This document shows positions 42,781-53,368 of a stretch of DNA of 64,000 bases, piece after piece (the first letter of the stretch is position 1; every line of letters begins with the position of its first letter). Origin of the DNA: an uncultured Intestinimonas sp. (GTDB lineage: Bacteria > Bacillota > Clostridia > Oscillospirales > Oscillospiraceae); assembly GCF_944387725.1 (NCBI RefSeq), contig NZ_CALXGA010000003.1, positions 18,066 through 82,065 of the forward strand. The letters are read 5' to 3'. Both the position numbers and the translations under genes were made by a program. Under the pieces are notes generated by a model. That model was given only the letters and a program-made list of their open reading frames with translations, was not told the DNA's origin and ran no database searches.

Positions 42781-42950
42781 AGATAAGAATGGGGGAGCCT
42801 GGCTCCGGTCTGCGGGCGGGCGGTCCCCGGAACGGCAGGAGGCCCCTGGAGAGCACGGAGCCAGCGCGGGCAGCTTTCCCGGAGCGCGGAAGTGAGAGAG
42901 GGCCGCTGGAGCCTCTGTACAGACCAATGAATGAGGGTTGTGAACGAAGT

Positions 42951-44438
42951 ATGCAGTATGTAAGCACAAGGAACAAGAACCAGAAGTGCAGCGCCGCGCA
43001 GGCCATCGCCCAGGGGCTGGCCGCAGACGGCGGACTGCTGACGCCGGAGGTGCTGCCCAAGCTGTCTCCCAACGGTTTGAATACCATGGCTGAGATGTCC
43101 TACCAGCAGCGGGCGGTCTTCGTGATGGGCTCCTACCTGGATGACTTCACAGCCTCCGAGCTCTCCGCCTTCGCCTCTAAGGCCTACGGCAGGGACAAGT
43201 TTGACGTCAAGGAGGTGGCCCCGGTCCGGCAGGTGGACGAGCGCACCTACTGCCTGGAGCTGTGGCACGGGCCGACCTGTGCGTTTAAGGACATGGCCCT
43301 CCAGATGCTGCCCCATCTCCTCTCCGCCTCCCTGGTGAAGAATGAGGAGGGGAAGTCGGCCTGCATCCTGGTGGCCACCTCCGGCGATACCGGCAAGGCT
43401 GCGCTGGAGGGCTTCAAGGACGTGGATAAGACCCGCATTCTGGTCTTCTACCCCAAGGACGGCGTCTCGGACATCCAAAAGCTCCAGATGCAGACCCAGG
43501 AGGGGGACAACGTGGGAGTCTGCGCCGTGGAGGGAAACTTTGACGACGCCCAGACCGGCGTCAAGAGGCTCTTCTCCGACCCGGACCTCCAAGAGACCCT
43601 GGCGGGCCGGGGCTACTTCTTCTCCTCGGCCAATTCCATCAACTGGGGCCGCATCCTCCCCCAGATCGTCTATTACGTATCGGCCTACTGCGACCTGCTC
43701 CGGGAGGGCCGGGTCCAGAAGGGGGAGCCCATCAACATCTGCGTGCCCACGGGCAACTTCGGCAACATCCTCTCGGCCTACTACGCCAAGCAGATGGGGG
43801 TGCCGGTGAACCGGCTGATCTGCGCCTCCAACCAGAATAACGTTCTCACCGACTTCATCAAGACAGGGGTATACGACCGGAACCGCCCCTTTTACAACAC
43901 CATGTCCCCCTCCATGGATATCCTCATCTCCTCCAACCTGGAGCGAATGCTCTTTGAGTTCACAGAGCGGGACGACGAGGCTGTGAAGGGCTACATGGAC
44001 GCCCTGGCGGCGGAGGGGCGCTACGAGGTCAGCGAAAAAGTGAAAAAGCGCCTGGAGCGCACCTTTGCCGCCGGCTTCTGCGGCGACCAGGAGACCCAGC
44101 TCATGATTTACAAAATGTGGAAGACCCGCGGCTACCTGATTGACACCCACACGGCGGTGGCCTTCTATGTGCTGGAGCAGTACCGGGCCGAGACCGGCGA
44201 CCAGACCCCCTCTCTGGTGGTCTCCACCGCCAGCCCCTTCAAGTTCTGCGATAACGTGCTGGGGGCCCTGGGCGTCACCAACCTGGCCCCGGGCCTGGGG
44301 ATCATCGACCAGCTCGCACAGGCCACCGACGTGCCCGCGCCCGCCCCCCTGGAGGCCCTGAAGGGGAAGCCGGTCCGCTTCAACCAGGCGACCGACAAGG
44401 CCCATATGGCCGACCGGGTGCTGGAGATTCTGAACTAA
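42951..44438 (+). CDS. thrC: Threonine synthase
   Basis: PLP enzyme converting phosphohomoserine to threonine. 495 residues, the long form. It begins MQYVSTRN; WHGPTCAFKDMALQ holds the PLP lysine, with ATSGDTGKAALEGF, FSSANSINWGRILPQ and PTGNFGNILSAYYA following. ATG 42951 gives the conserved beginning; an ATG at 42927 would add eight residues. Neither has a strong ribosome-binding site (GAGGG lies 13 bases before 42951). Confidence 0.95.
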   Translation: MQYVSTRNKNQKCSAAQAIAQGLAADGGLLTPEVLPKLSPNGLNTMAEMSYQQRAVFVMGSYLDDFTASELSAFASKAYGRDKFDVKEVAPVRQVDERTYCLELWHGPTCAFKDMALQMLPHLLSASLVKNEEGKSACILVATSGDTGKAALEGFKDVDKTRILVFYPKDGVSDIQKLQMQTQEGDNVGVCAVEGNFDDAQTGVKRLFSDPDLQETLAGRGYFFSSANSINWGRILPQIVYYVSAYCDLLREGRVQKGEPINICVPTGNFGNILSAYYAKQMGVPVNRLICASNQNNVLTDFIKTGVYDRNRPFYNTMSPSMDILISSNLERMLFEFTERDDEAVKGYMDALAAEGRYEVSEKVKKRLERTFAAGFCGDQETQLMIYKMWKTRGYLIDTHTAVAFYVLEQYRAETGDQTPSLVVSTASPFKFCDNVLGALGVTNLAPGLGIIDQLAQATDVPAPAPLEALKGKPVRFNQATDKAHMADRVLEILN

Positions 44439-44487
44439 AGGACCCGGCTGTCTTACATAGCGGGAGCCGGGGCTGCGAGGTGATGAT

Positions 44488-45177
44488 TTGGCCCTGTTTG
44501 CAATCGGAGACCCCCATCTCTCCCTGGGGACGGATAAGCCCATGGACGTGTTCGGCGGCGCCTGGAACGGCTATGTGGACAAGCTCTCCGCCGGCTTCCA
44601 GGCGGTGGGGGAGGAGGACACGGTGGTGCTCTGCGGGGACATCTCCTGGGGCATGAGCCTGGAGCAGGCCGAGCCGGACTTCGCCTTTCTGGACGCCCTG
44701 CCCGGCAGGCGGAAGCTGCTGCTCAAGGGGAACCACGACTACTGGTGGACCACGGCGGCCAAGATGAAGCGCTTTTTTGACGAGCGCGGCTTCCGCACCC
44801 TGGAGATCCTCCACAATAACTGCCACTTTTATGGTGAAACCGCCCTGTGCGGCACCCGAGGCTGGTTTTATGAGGAGGACCAGCAGGGACACAACGAGAA
44901 GGTCTTCCGCCGGGAGCTCCTCCGGCTGGAGGCCTCGCTGAAGGCGGCGGGGGAGCACCCTAAGCTCTGCTTTCTGCACTACCCGCCCTGCTACCAGGGC
45001 TACACCTGCCAGGAGATCCTGGACCTCTTGGAGCGCTACGGCGTGGAACGGTGCTACTACGGACACCTTCACGGCGGGAGCCACCGCCTGGCGGTGGAGG
45101 GCCGGCGGGGCGGCGTGGAATACTACCTGGTGTCCGCAGATTACCTTCGGTTCACCCCCAAGCTGGTGCCGCCCTAA
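44488..45177 (+). CDS. Calcineurin-like metallophosphoesterase
   Basis: 229 residues. Metal-ligand motifs are in order: IGDPHL, LCGDISWGM, KGNHDYWW, FLHYPP and GHLHGGSH. This is the YpbG/YkuE-like bacterial group; the substrate is unknown. The start is TTG at 44488 behind GAGGTGA, 50 bases after thrC, so it may be co-transcribed. Confidence 0.9.
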   Translation: MALFAIGDPHLSLGTDKPMDVFGGAWNGYVDKLSAGFQAVGEEDTVVLCGDISWGMSLEQAEPDFAFLDALPGRRKLLLKGNHDYWWTTAAKMKRFFDERGFRTLEILHNNCHFYGETALCGTRGWFYEEDQQGHNEKVFRRELLRLEASLKAAGEHPKLCFLHYPPCYQGYTCQEILDLLERYGVERCYYGHLHGGSHRLAVEGRRGGVEYYLVSADYLRFTPKLVPP

Positions 45178-45203
45178 TTTTTTTCCTTTTTGCAAAAAAA
45201 GAG

Positions 45204-45232
45204 TGGAATTCTTTCGCTCTATCTGATAAGAT
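45204..45232 (+). promoter_or_regulatory. Possible tig promoter
   Basis: An extended -10 (TGA then TAAGAT, 45227-45232) with a weak -35 (TGGAAT, 45204-45209). Confidence 0.4.
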
Positions 45233-45284
45233 AAACGAGATTCTGGCAATGCCGCATCACACACATTCAGGAGGAAGTAAGTAG

Positions 45285-46661
45285 ATGAACGTCAAGAGTA
45301 AAGAGAAACAAGAGAACAGCGCCGTTGAGCTGGTCATTGAGGTGGGAGCCGACGAGTTTGAGGCTGCGGTAGACAAGGTCTATCGGAAAAATCGGAAAAA
45401 TATCTCTGTTCCCGGCTTCCGAAAGGGACATGCCCCCCGAAAGATCATCGAGGGGATGTACGGCTCCGGCGTGTTCTATGAAGACGCCATCGACGAGCTC
45501 TATCCTGCCGCCTATGACCAGGCCGTGGAGCAGGAGGGCCTGGACCCCGTGGCCTATCCCCAGATCGAGGTCCTGGAGGCCGGCAAGGACGGCCTCACCT
45601 TCAAGGCCCTGATCACGGTGCGGCCTGAGTATAAAATCGGCGATTACAAAGGGCTTCCCGTTGTTAAGGAAGAGGTGGAAATCACCGGCGAGGACGTGGA
45701 CGGCGAGCTCAAGCCCTATGTCCAGCGGGCCACCCGCCTGGTGAATGTGGACCGGGAGGCCCGGGAGGGGGACACCGTCCTCATCGACTTTGAGGGCTTT
45801 GACAACGGGGCGCCCTTCGACGGCGGCAAGGGGGAGAACTACGCCCTGGAGCTGGGCTCCCACTCCTTCATCCCCGGCTTTGAGGAGGGTGTGGTCGGCC
45901 TGAAGCCCGGCGACGAGAAGGACCTGGATGTGACCTTCCCCGAGGACTATACCCCCGAGCTGGCCGGAAAGCCTGTGGTTTTCAAGATCAAGGTCCACGA
46001 GGTCAAGGAGCCCCAGCCCCCCGTTCTGGACGACGAATTTGCCAAGGATGTCTCTGATTTTGAAACCCTGGAGGAGTTCAAGAAGGACCTGGGGGAGAAG
46101 CTGAAGGAGCGCCGGGAGCACGAAGCGGAGCACGCCTTTGAGGACGCTGTCATGGATGCCCTCATCGCCAACCTGGAGGTGGAGCTGCCCAAGGCCATGG
46201 TGGACTTCCGGGCCGACCAGACGATCCGGGACTACGCCGCGCGTTTCGAGCGTCAGGGCATCCCCTTCCAGAATTTCCTCCAGATGACCGGTCAGACCCT
46301 GGAGTCCATGCGGGAGGAGGGCCGGGAGTCGGCCGAGCGCCAGATTAAGTACGAGATGGCGCTGGATGCCGTGGCCGCTGCCGAGAACCTGACTGTTACC
46401 GACGAGGAGCTGGAGGCCGAGTACCAGTCCATGGCCGGGCAGTACGGCATGGAGGTGGATCAGGTGAAGTCCGCCGCCCCCGCCGACGATGTGAAGACCA
46501 CTCTCCTGCGCCGGAAGGCCCTGGAGCTGGTGAAGGCCGAGGCCAAGGCCGAAAAGCCCCAGGAGGCCGCCGGGGAGGAGGCCCTCAAAAAGAAGACCAC
46601 CCGCAGCCGGAAGGGTACGCCCGCCCCTGACGCTGCGAAGGCCGGCCAGGAGGAGGAATAA
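45285..46661 (+). CDS. tig: Trigger factor (ribosome-bound chaperone)
   Basis: 458 residues. The N-terminal ribosome-binding domain has VPGFRKGHAPRKIIE (signature GFRKG). The FKBP-type prolyl isomerase domain runs about 155-245 (GDTVLIDFEGFDNGAPFDGG, FIPGFEEGVVGLKPGD). The rest is the helical chaperone arm. The C-terminus has an extra Lys/Ala/Glu-rich tail (about 410-458). First gene of the proteostasis set tig-clpP-clpX-lon. AGGAGGA precedes the ATG. Confidence 0.96.
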   Translation: MNVKSKEKQENSAVELVIEVGADEFEAAVDKVYRKNRKNISVPGFRKGHAPRKIIEGMYGSGVFYEDAIDELYPAAYDQAVEQEGLDPVAYPQIEVLEAGKDGLTFKALITVRPEYKIGDYKGLPVVKEEVEITGEDVDGELKPYVQRATRLVNVDREAREGDTVLIDFEGFDNGAPFDGGKGENYALELGSHSFIPGFEEGVVGLKPGDEKDLDVTFPEDYTPELAGKPVVFKIKVHEVKEPQPPVLDDEFAKDVSDFETLEEFKKDLGEKLKERREHEAEHAFEDAVMDALIANLEVELPKAMVDFRADQTIRDYAARFERQGIPFQNFLQMTGQTLESMREEGRESAERQIKYEMALDAVAAAENLTVTDEELEAEYQSMAGQYGMEVDQVKSAAPADDVKTTLLRRKALELVKAEAKAEKPQEAAGEEALKKKTTRSRKGTPAPDAAKAGQEEE

Positions 46662-46727
46662 GCCTCCTCCCGGCGGGCATACTGTTGAATACCACTGCCT
46701 GTAAGCGAAAAAGGAGTCGTTACCATC

Positions 46728-47318
46728 ATGATCCATTCCAGCCTCGTACCCTATGTTGTGGAGCAGACCAACCGCGGTGAGCGGTCCTATGATATTTTCT
46801 CCCGCCTGCTCAATGACCGCATTGTCTTCCTGGGGGAGGAGGTCAATGCCACCACCGCCAGCCTGGTGGTGGCCCAGCTCCTGTACCTGGAGGCCCAGGA
46901 CCCGGACAAGGACATCCAGTTCTACATCAACAGTCCGGGGGGGTCCGTCACCGACGGCATGGCCATCTATGACACCATGCAGTATGTCAAGTGCGATGTG
47001 TCCACCATCTGCATCGGCATGGCGGCCAGCATGGGGGCTTTCCTGCTCTCCTCCGGGGCCAAGGGGAAGCGCTTCGCCCTGCCCAACGCGGAGATCATGA
47101 TCCACCAGCCCTCCGCCGGCACCCAGGGACAGATCACCGACATGGCCATCCATCTCAAGCGGCTGGAGATCATCAAAAAGCGGATGAACAAGATTCTCTC
47201 CGAAAACACCGGAAAGCCCCTCGAGGTGGTCACCGCCGACTGTGAGCGGGATAACTTCATGTCCGCCGAGGAGGCGGTGGCGTACGGCCTCATCGACAAG
47301 GTCATCGTTCGGAAGTGA
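46728..47318 (+). CDS. clpP: ATP-dependent Clp protease, proteolytic subunit
   Basis: 196 residues. Catalytic triad Ser101 (GMAASMGAF), His126 (MIHQPSAG) and Asp175 (ERDNFMS). Fourteen copies form the barrel fed by ClpX, which is encoded next. [23 protein letters not shown] is the conserved N-terminus. Confidence 0.97.
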   Translation: MIHSSLVPYVVEQTNRGERSYDIFSRLLNDRIVFLGEEVNATTASLVVAQLLYLEAQDPDKDIQFYINSPGGSVTDGMAIYDTMQYVKCDVSTICIGMAASMGAFLLSSGAKGKRFALPNAEIMIHQPSAGTQGQITDMAIHLKRLEIIKKRMNKILSENTGKPLEVVTADCERDNFMSAEEAVAYGLIDKVIVRK

Positions 47319-47418
47319 CCGGGGCCGGGCGGCTCTGCCGCCCAGGTCCAACCCGTGGCATGTCTGTCATGCCAGCAAGCCTTGGGCGGCTCCGCCGCCC
47401 CATTTTGAGGTGAAACCC

Positions 47419-48735
47419 ATGCCTAAAAACGACGACAAGCACTCCGTGCGCTGCTCCTTCTGCGGCAAGCACCAGGAGCAGGTCTCCCGCATCATCGCGG
47501 GCCCGGGCGCCTATATCTGCAACGAGTGTGTCCAGCTGTGCATGAGCATCCTGGAGGATGCCGGGACCGACATGGAGGAGGAGCACTACGACGTCCCCGA
47601 TGTCATCCCCACCCCCCGGGAGATCCGGGATGTTCTGGACCAGTATATCATCGGCCAGGACGACGCCAAGGTGGCCCTCTCTGTGGCGGTCTACAACCAC
47701 TATAAGCGCATCTACTTCGGCGGCGGGGGGGATGTGGAGCTCCAGAAGAGCAACATCCTGCTCATGGGCCCCACCGGCTGCGGCAAGACCCTCTTTGCAC
47801 AGACCCTGGCCCGCATTTTGAAGGTGCCCTTCGCCATCGCCGACGCCACCACCCTCACCGAGGCCGGCTATGTGGGCGACGATGTGGAGAACATCCTCCT
47901 GCGCCTGGTCCAGGCCGCCGACTACGACATCGAACTGGCCCAGCGGGGCATCATCTATGTGGATGAGATCGACAAGATCGCCCGGAAGAGTGAGAACACC
48001 TCGATTACCCGGGACGTGTCCGGAGAGGGAGTCCAGCAGGCCTTATTGAAAATCCTGGAGGGCACTGTAGCCAACGTCCCCCCCCAGGGCGGCCGGAAGC
48101 ACCCCCACCAGGAGTTCATCCAGATCGACACCAAGAATATCCTCTTCATCTGCGGCGGCGCCTTCGATGGCATCGAGAAGATCATCGAGCGGCGCCTGGA
48201 TAAGAAGTCCATTGGCTTCGGCGCCGAGATCGAGAGCCGGAAGAAGCGGGATGTGTCGGCCCTTTTCAAGGAGATTCAGCCCCACGACCTGCTGAAATTC
48301 GGCATTATCCCGGAGCTTGTGGGCCGTCTGCCCGTCATCACCGCCCTCCAGTCCCTGGACAAGGAGCAGCTTGTGCGCATTCTCACCGAGCCCAAGAACG
48401 CCCTGGTGAAGCAGTACCAGAAGCTGCTGGAGTACGACAATGTGGAGCTGGAGTTCCAGCCAGAGGCCCTGACGGCGGTGGCGGAGAAGGCTATCGACCG
48501 TGGCATCGGCGCCCGGGGCCTCCGGGCAGTGCTGGAGGAGGTCGTGACCAAGGTCATGTACGATGTGCCCTCCGACGGAACCATCGCCAAGGTGGTCATC
48601 ACCCCGGAGTGCGTCACCCAGGGCGCCCAGCCGGAGATTCTGCGGGACCCCAACCGGCCTGCCCGTCCCCGTCTGGGCGGCGCGGCCCTTCGGGCGGAGC
48701 ACGGCGGTCTGCGGACCCAGAGCAATGTTTCTTAA
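47419..48735 (+). CDS. clpX: ATP-dependent Clp protease, ATP-binding subunit ClpX
   Basis: 438 residues. N-terminal zinc domain with CSFCGK and CNECVQLC (four cysteines at about residues 12-37). Walker A GPTGCGKT, Walker B IIYVDEID, the RKSEN pore-loop region, and GFGAEI for the ClpP-binding loop region are visible. ATG 47419 follows GAGGTGA. It unfolds tagged substrates for ClpP upstream. Confidence 0.97.
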   Translation: MPKNDDKHSVRCSFCGKHQEQVSRIIAGPGAYICNECVQLCMSILEDAGTDMEEEHYDVPDVIPTPREIRDVLDQYIIGQDDAKVALSVAVYNHYKRIYFGGGGDVELQKSNILLMGPTGCGKTLFAQTLARILKVPFAIADATTLTEAGYVGDDVENILLRLVQAADYDIELAQRGIIYVDEIDKIARKSENTSITRDVSGEGVQQALLKILEGTVANVPPQGGRKHPHQEFIQIDTKNILFICGGAFDGIEKIIERRLDKKSIGFGAEIESRKKRDVSALFKEIQPHDLLKFGIIPELVGRLPVITALQSLDKEQLVRILTEPKNALVKQYQKLLEYDNVELEFQPEALTAVAEKAIDRGIGARGLRAVLEEVVTKVMYDVPSDGTIAKVVITPECVTQGAQPEILRDPNRPARPRLGGAALRAEHGGLRTQSNVS

Positions 48736-48743
48736 CGTTTTGC

Positions 48744-48779
48744 GGCAGGGCGGGGGCGCGTCTCCCGCCCTGCCTTTTT
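48744..48779 (+). terminator. Terminator after clpX
   Basis: GGCAGGGCGGG (48744-48754) pairs with CCCGCCCTGCC (48764-48774), followed by TTTTT. Read-through into lon is probably partial, because lon starts only 20 bases later. Confidence 0.85.
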
Positions 48780-48798
48780 CCACAAGGATGTGATTACC

Positions 48799-51207
48799 AT
48801 GACGCCAGAACCCAATGCCACGGTTACCATGCCGGTGCTGGCCCTTCGGGGCCTGACCATCTTCCCCAACATGCTGCTCCACTTCGATGTGGGCCGGGGG
48901 GCCTCCATCAAGGCCCTGGACTTCGCCATGACTGAGGGGGTCCCCGTCTTCCTGGTGGCCCAGCGGGACCTGTCGGTGGAGGAGCCCAGCCAGGAGGACC
49001 TCTACGAGATCGGCACGGTCTCCAACGTCAAACAGATTCTCCGCCTGCCCGGAGACAACGTCCGGGTCATGGTGGAGGGAAGCTCCCGGGGCCGGCTCCT
49101 CACGCTGGGCCAGACCAGTCCCTTCCTCCAGGGGGAGGTGGAGGTGCTGGAGGTCCCAGAGCACAGACGGAACACCCCCCGGACCGAGGCCCTGATCCGC
49201 AGCGCCTATGAGCTCTTTGAGACCTACGCCGAGCTCTCTCCCCGGATGACGGGTGACGTGCTCATCAGCGTGCTGGCCAGCGAGGACCCCGGTTATATCG
49301 CCGACTATATCGCCCAGAACATCGCCATGCGGGCCTCCGACAAGCAGGGCATCCTGGAAGAGCTCCGGCCGGTCCGCCGCCTGGAGAAGCTCACCCATGT
49401 CCTCAGCCGGGAGGTGGCCATCCTGGAGCTGGAGCACGAGATGCAGTCCAAGGTCCGGGAGCAGCTTACCAGCAACCAGCGGGACTACTTCCTCCGGGAA
49501 CAGCTCAAGGTGATCCAGCGAGAGCTGGGCGAGGGGGAAGGGGGCGACAGCGAGCTGGAGGAGTACCGGCAGAAGATCGCCAAAGCCAGGCTGCCCAAAG
49601 AGGTGGAGGAAAAGCTGCGTAAGGAGCTGGACCGCCTGTCCAAGCAGCCCTTCGGCTCCGCCGAGTCCACGGTGCTCCGCAACTACCTGGACGTCTGCCT
49701 GGACCTGCCCTGGGGTAAAAAGACGAAGGAGCGCGTCGATGTCTCCGCCGCCAGGAAGGTGCTGGACGCCGACCACTTCGGCCTGGAGAAGGTGAAGGAG
49801 CGCATCCTGGAGTTCCTGGCCGTCAAGCAGCTCGCCCCGGAGCTCAAGGGGCAGGTACTCTGCCTGGTGGGCCCGCCTGGGGTGGGCAAGACCTCCATCG
49901 CCATGTCGGTGGCCAGAGCCACCGGGCGGAAACTCTCCCGCATTTCCCTGGGCGGCGTCCACGACGAGGCCGAGATCCGGGGCCACCGGAAGACCTATGT
50001 GGGGGCCATGCCGGGCCGTATCATCGACGGCATCCGCCGGGCGGGGAGCTCCAACCCCCTGCTGCTGCTGGATGAGGTGGACAAGCTGGCCTCAGACATC
50101 CACGGAGACCCGGCCTCCGCCCTGCTGGAGGTGCTGGACGGGGAGCAGAACGCCACCTTCCGGGACAACTTCCTGGAGCTGCCCTACGACCTCTCCGAGG
50201 TCCTGTTCATCACCACCGCCAACACCACCAGCACCATCCCCCGGCCTCTGCTGGACCGGATGGAGGTCATCGAGCTGTCCAGCTATACCGATGAGGAGAA
50301 ACTTCAAATTGCCAAAAACTACCTGCTGCCCAAGGAGCGCAAGCGCCACGGGCTGAAGAAGCCCCAGCTCAAGCTCACCGACGACGCCATCCGGGAGATC
50401 ATCACCGGCTATACCCGGGAATCCGGCGTCCGGGTTCTGGAGCGGGAGCTGGCGTCTGTGTGCCGGAAGGCCGCCATGCGGATCGTGTCCGGGGAGAGCA
50501 AGCAGGTTTCCTTGACAGGGGATACCGTGGAGGAGCTTTTGGGCGTCCGCAAATACCACCCGGAACGCCGGGAGACCGGCAGCCAGGTGGGTGTGGTCAA
50601 CGGTCTGGCCTGGACTCAGGTGGGAGGCGACATCCTCCAGGTGGAGGTCAACGTGGTGCCGGGCAGCGGCAAGGTGGAGCTCACCGGCAATCTGGGGGAC
50701 GTGATGAAGGAGTCCGCCCACGCCGCCTTGAGCTATATCCGCAGCCGGGCCCAGCAGCTTGGCATCGAGGCCGATTTCTACAAGACCCAGGACATTCACG
50801 TCCACTTCCCGGAGGGGGCGGTGCCCAAGGACGGCCCCTCTGCCGGCGTCACCATCACCACCGCCATGGTCTCCGCCCTCACCGGCATCCCGGTGCGGCA
50901 GGATGTGGCCATGACAGGTGAAGTTACTTTACGGGGGCGGGTGCTGCCCATCGGCGGCCTCCGGGAGAAGACCATGGCCGCCCTGCGCAACGGCATCCGC
51001 ACGGTGATTCTGCCGGAGGACAACGTCAGCGACCTGGAGGAGATCGACCAGACGGTCCGGGGCGCCCTCCACTTTGTGCCGGCCAGCCAGGTGGACCAGG
51101 TGCTGGCCGCCGCACTGGAGGCCAACTGTCTCCAGCCCCAGCCGGGACTGGTCCCGCTCTCCGAAAAGTCCCAGGGGGTGGAGCCCTCCCTGAACCTGAA
51201 GCAGTAG
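48799..51207 (+). CDS. lon: ATP-dependent protease Lon
   Basis: 802 residues. The N-terminal substrate domain (about 10-200) precedes the AAA+ module with Walker [10 protein letters not shown]. The protease domain has the Ser-Lys dyad Ser681 (PKDGPSAG) and Lys724 (GLREKTMAA). Degrades misfolded and regulatory proteins. ATG 48799 lies 8 bases after AAGGATG; the in-frame GTG at 48790 is the alternative. Confidence 0.96.
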   Translation: MTPEPNATVTMPVLALRGLTIFPNMLLHFDVGRGASIKALDFAMTEGVPVFLVAQRDLSVEEPSQEDLYEIGTVSNVKQILRLPGDNVRVMVEGSSRGRLLTLGQTSPFLQGEVEVLEVPEHRRNTPRTEALIRSAYELFETYAELSPRMTGDVLISVLASEDPGYIADYIAQNIAMRASDKQGILEELRPVRRLEKLTHVLSREVAILELEHEMQSKVREQLTSNQRDYFLREQLKVIQRELGEGEGGDSELEEYRQKIAKARLPKEVEEKLRKELDRLSKQPFGSAESTVLRNYLDVCLDLPWGKKTKERVDVSAARKVLDADHFGLEKVKERILEFLAVKQLAPELKGQVLCLVGPPGVGKTSIAMSVARATGRKLSRISLGGVHDEAEIRGHRKTYVGAMPGRIIDGIRRAGSSNPLLLLDEVDKLASDIHGDPASALLEVLDGEQNATFRDNFLELPYDLSEVLFITTANTTSTIPRPLLDRMEVIELSSYTDEEKLQIAKNYLLPKERKRHGLKKPQLKLTDDAIREIITGYTRESGVRVLERELASVCRKAAMRIVSGESKQVSLTGDTVEELLGVRKYHPERRETGSQVGVVNGLAWTQVGGDILQVEVNVVPGSGKVELTGNLGDVMKESAHAALSYIRSRAQQLGIEADFYKTQDIHVHFPEGAVPKDGPSAGVTITTAMVSALTGIPVRQDVAMTGEVTLRGRVLPIGGLREKTMAALRNGIRTVILPEDNVSDLEEIDQTVRGALHFVPASQVDQVLAAALEANCLQPQPGLVPLSEKSQGVEPSLNLKQ

Positions 51208-51217
51208 GGAGGGCCCT

Positions 51218-51817
51218 ATGATCCATCTGCAAAAGGCGGAGTTTCTCCGCTCCGCAGCCAAAAAGGAGGACTTTCCCCGGGACGGCCTGCCCCAGGTGGT
51301 CTTTTCCGGCCGTTCCAACGTGGGGAAGTCCTCGGTCATCAACCGCCTGCTGAATCGGAAAAACTTCGCTCGGGTGGGCAATTCCCCGGGAAAGACCACC
51401 CACATCAACTACTTTCGCATTGACGGAGCCTTCTATCTGGTGGACCTGCCCGGCTACGGCTACGCCAAAGTGTCCCAGGCGGAGAAGGCACGCTGGGGCA
51501 GGCTCATCCAGAGCTGGTTTGACGACCCCACCCTCATGAGCTTGGGCTGTATGCTGGTGGACGCCCGCCACAAACCCACGGCGGATGACTGTACCATGGG
51601 GGAGTGGTTCAAGGCCGCCGGACGCCCTTATGTGGTGGTGGCCAATAAGCTGGACAAGCTGAAAAAAAGTGAGATTGAGCCGAACCTCCAGCGCATCCGG
51701 GAGACCCTGGAACTGGATGATTCTATAAAGGTAATTCCCTTTTCAGCTGAGAAGGGGACAGGACGGGAGGAGCTTCTGGGGGAGCTGGCGGCTCATTTGG
51801 GGGAGGAACTGCGATGA
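51218..51817 (+). CDS. engB: Ribosome biogenesis GTPase EngB (YsxC)
   Basis: 199 residues. G1 GRSNVGKSS (~31-39), the GKTTHIN switch, G3 DLPGYGYAKV, G4 NKLDK, and a late FSAEKGTG (G5) motif. Needed for 50S assembly. It follows lon by ten bases, as in Bacillus. ATGA overlap with the next gene. Confidence 0.96.
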   Translation: MIHLQKAEFLRSAAKKEDFPRDGLPQVVFSGRSNVGKSSVINRLLNRKNFARVGNSPGKTTHINYFRIDGAFYLVDLPGYGYAKVSQAEKARWGRLIQSWFDDPTLMSLGCMLVDARHKPTADDCTMGEWFKAAGRPYVVVANKLDKLKKSEIEPNLQRIRETLELDDSIKVIPFSAEKGTGREELLGELAAHLGEELR

Positions 51818-52572
51818 AATATGTACGAGCGGAACGGCTGGGCCGGGTCCGCTGGGGGGTCCTGGACGGGGATGTGATCCACACCCTGAAATATCCACCC
51901 TACGCCGGGGAGACAGAGTATTACGACGGAAAGACCTGGAAGCTGGAAAACTGCCGTCTGCTGGCCCCCTGCGAGCCCACTAAGATCGTCTGTGTGGGCA
52001 AGAACTACTACGACCACGCCGTGGAGATGGGGGAGGGGGTCCCGGAAAAGCCCATTCTCTTCATCAAGACCCCCAACTGTGTCAACGACCCGGAGGGGGC
52101 GGTCCACGCCCCGGATTTCGTAGGGCGGCTGGACTACGAGGGGGAGCTGGCCTTCGTCCTCAAAAAGCGGGCCAAAGACGTGCGGCCGGAGGAGGCCTGG
52201 GGGTACATCCTGGGCTTTACCTGCCTCAACGATGTGACGGCCCGGGATATCCAGAAGGCGGACGGCCAGTGGACCCGGGGCAAGTGCATGGACGGCTTTG
52301 CCCCGGTGGGCCCTGTGGTCACCGACGAGGTGGACCCTTCAGCCCTGAAGCTGGAGACCCGGCTGAACGGGAAGACGGTCCAGTCCTCCCGGACCTCCCG
52401 GTTCATGACGAAAATCCCAGAGATGCTGGCCTTTATCACCGCATCCATGACCCTGGAGCCGGGGGATGTGGTGACCACCGGCACGCCCTCCGGCATCGGC
52501 CCCATGAAGCCCGGGGACACGGTGGAGGTGGAGATTGAGGGCGTCGGGATTCTGCGGAATTCCATTGTCTGA
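51814..52572 (+). CDS. Fumarylacetoacetate hydrolase (FAH) family enzyme
   Basis: 252 residues. The family core is clear: KIVCVGKNYYDHAVEMG, the metal-binding LDYEGELAFVLKKR, FTCLNDVTARDIQ, and TGTPSGIGPMKPGD near the C-terminus. Members include oxaloacetate decarboxylases, acylpyruvases and hydratases, so the exact substrate cannot be told. Short N-terminal extension of ~50 residues as in YcgM/YisK types. Coupled to engB by an ATGA overlap. Confidence 0.9.
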   Translation: MKYVRAERLGRVRWGVLDGDVIHTLKYPPYAGETEYYDGKTWKLENCRLLAPCEPTKIVCVGKNYYDHAVEMGEGVPEKPILFIKTPNCVNDPEGAVHAPDFVGRLDYEGELAFVLKKRAKDVRPEEAWGYILGFTCLNDVTARDIQKADGQWTRGKCMDGFAPVGPVVTDEVDPSALKLETRLNGKTVQSSRTSRFMTKIPEMLAFITASMTLEPGDVVTTGTPSGIGPMKPGDTVEVEIEGVGILRNSIV

Positions 52573-52641
52573 GTACATGCTTGCGCGTCGCGGGAAATCA
52601 TGCTGTCATCCCAGTCCGGCAGAGAAAAAGGAGGCGGTCCC

Positions 52642-53340
52642 ATGCTGCGCCATATCCCCCTGGGACGGATGAACAATTTGCGGGACCTGGGCGGCTATCC
52701 CGGCTCCGGCGGACGGGCGACGGCCTGGGAGCGCTTTCTCCGGGGGGACAATCCCCTGGGGCTGGAGGGCCGGGACATCCAGTGGCTGCTGGACCGGGAC
52801 ATCACCACGGTCATCGACCTGCGGACCCCGGCGGAGGTGGAGCGGAAGCCGGACCAGCTCTCCGCCGTGGAAGGCTTCCACTATGTGAACTGCCCTTTGC
52901 TGGAGGGGGAGAACATGCCGAACCTGGCGGAGGATGTGGCCCGGGGCTATTTTGACCTGCTGGACCGGGGGGACTTGGTCCGGGCCGCCATGGGCACGGC
53001 GGCGGCCGCCCCCGGCGGGGTGCTTTTCCACTGTACGGCGGGAAAGGACCGCACCGGCCTGTTCGCGGCCCTGCTGCTGAGCCTGGCTGGGGTGAGCCGG
53101 GCGGATATCCTGGCGGACTACCAGGTCTCTGAAACCTATCTGGCGGACATCATCCAGCGCATCCGAAGGGTGGTGCCGGACCTGGCCCCCTTTGCCGGGG
53201 CCTCCAGGAGCGATTATCTGGACGGCTGTCTGGACCTCCTGGAGGAGGCCTACGGTTCTGCGGAGGGCTACCTGCGCACCATCGGCGTCACCGGGGCGGA
53301 GCTGAACGCCCTCCTGAAAAAGCTGCTGCCGCCCTGCTGA
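52642..53340 (+). CDS. Protein tyrosine/serine phosphatase
   Basis: 232 residues. The P-loop HCTAGKDRTG (Cys-x5-Arg) is the active site, with NLRDLGGY and VIDLRTPAEVE upstream, as in the bacterial tyrosine-phosphatase family with LipA and MptpB types. The general-acid region is not certain. ATG 52642 lies 7 bases after AAAGGAGG; upstream in-frame codons lack a site. Confidence 0.9.
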   Translation: MLRHIPLGRMNNLRDLGGYPGSGGRATAWERFLRGDNPLGLEGRDIQWLLDRDITTVIDLRTPAEVERKPDQLSAVEGFHYVNCPLLEGENMPNLAEDVARGYFDLLDRGDLVRAAMGTAAAAPGGVLFHCTAGKDRTGLFAALLLSLAGVSRADILADYQVSETYLADIIQRIRRVVPDLAPFAGASRSDYLDGCLDLLEEAYGSAEGYLRTIGVTGAELNALLKKLLPPC

Positions 53341-53368
53341 GACCATCACTTGAAGGGGGACCGTCCAA

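Noticed and set aside
42781-42950. T-box riboswitch ahead of thrC
   Set aside because: No AGGGTGGNACCGCG-type sequence, AGTA box or terminator pair could be found.
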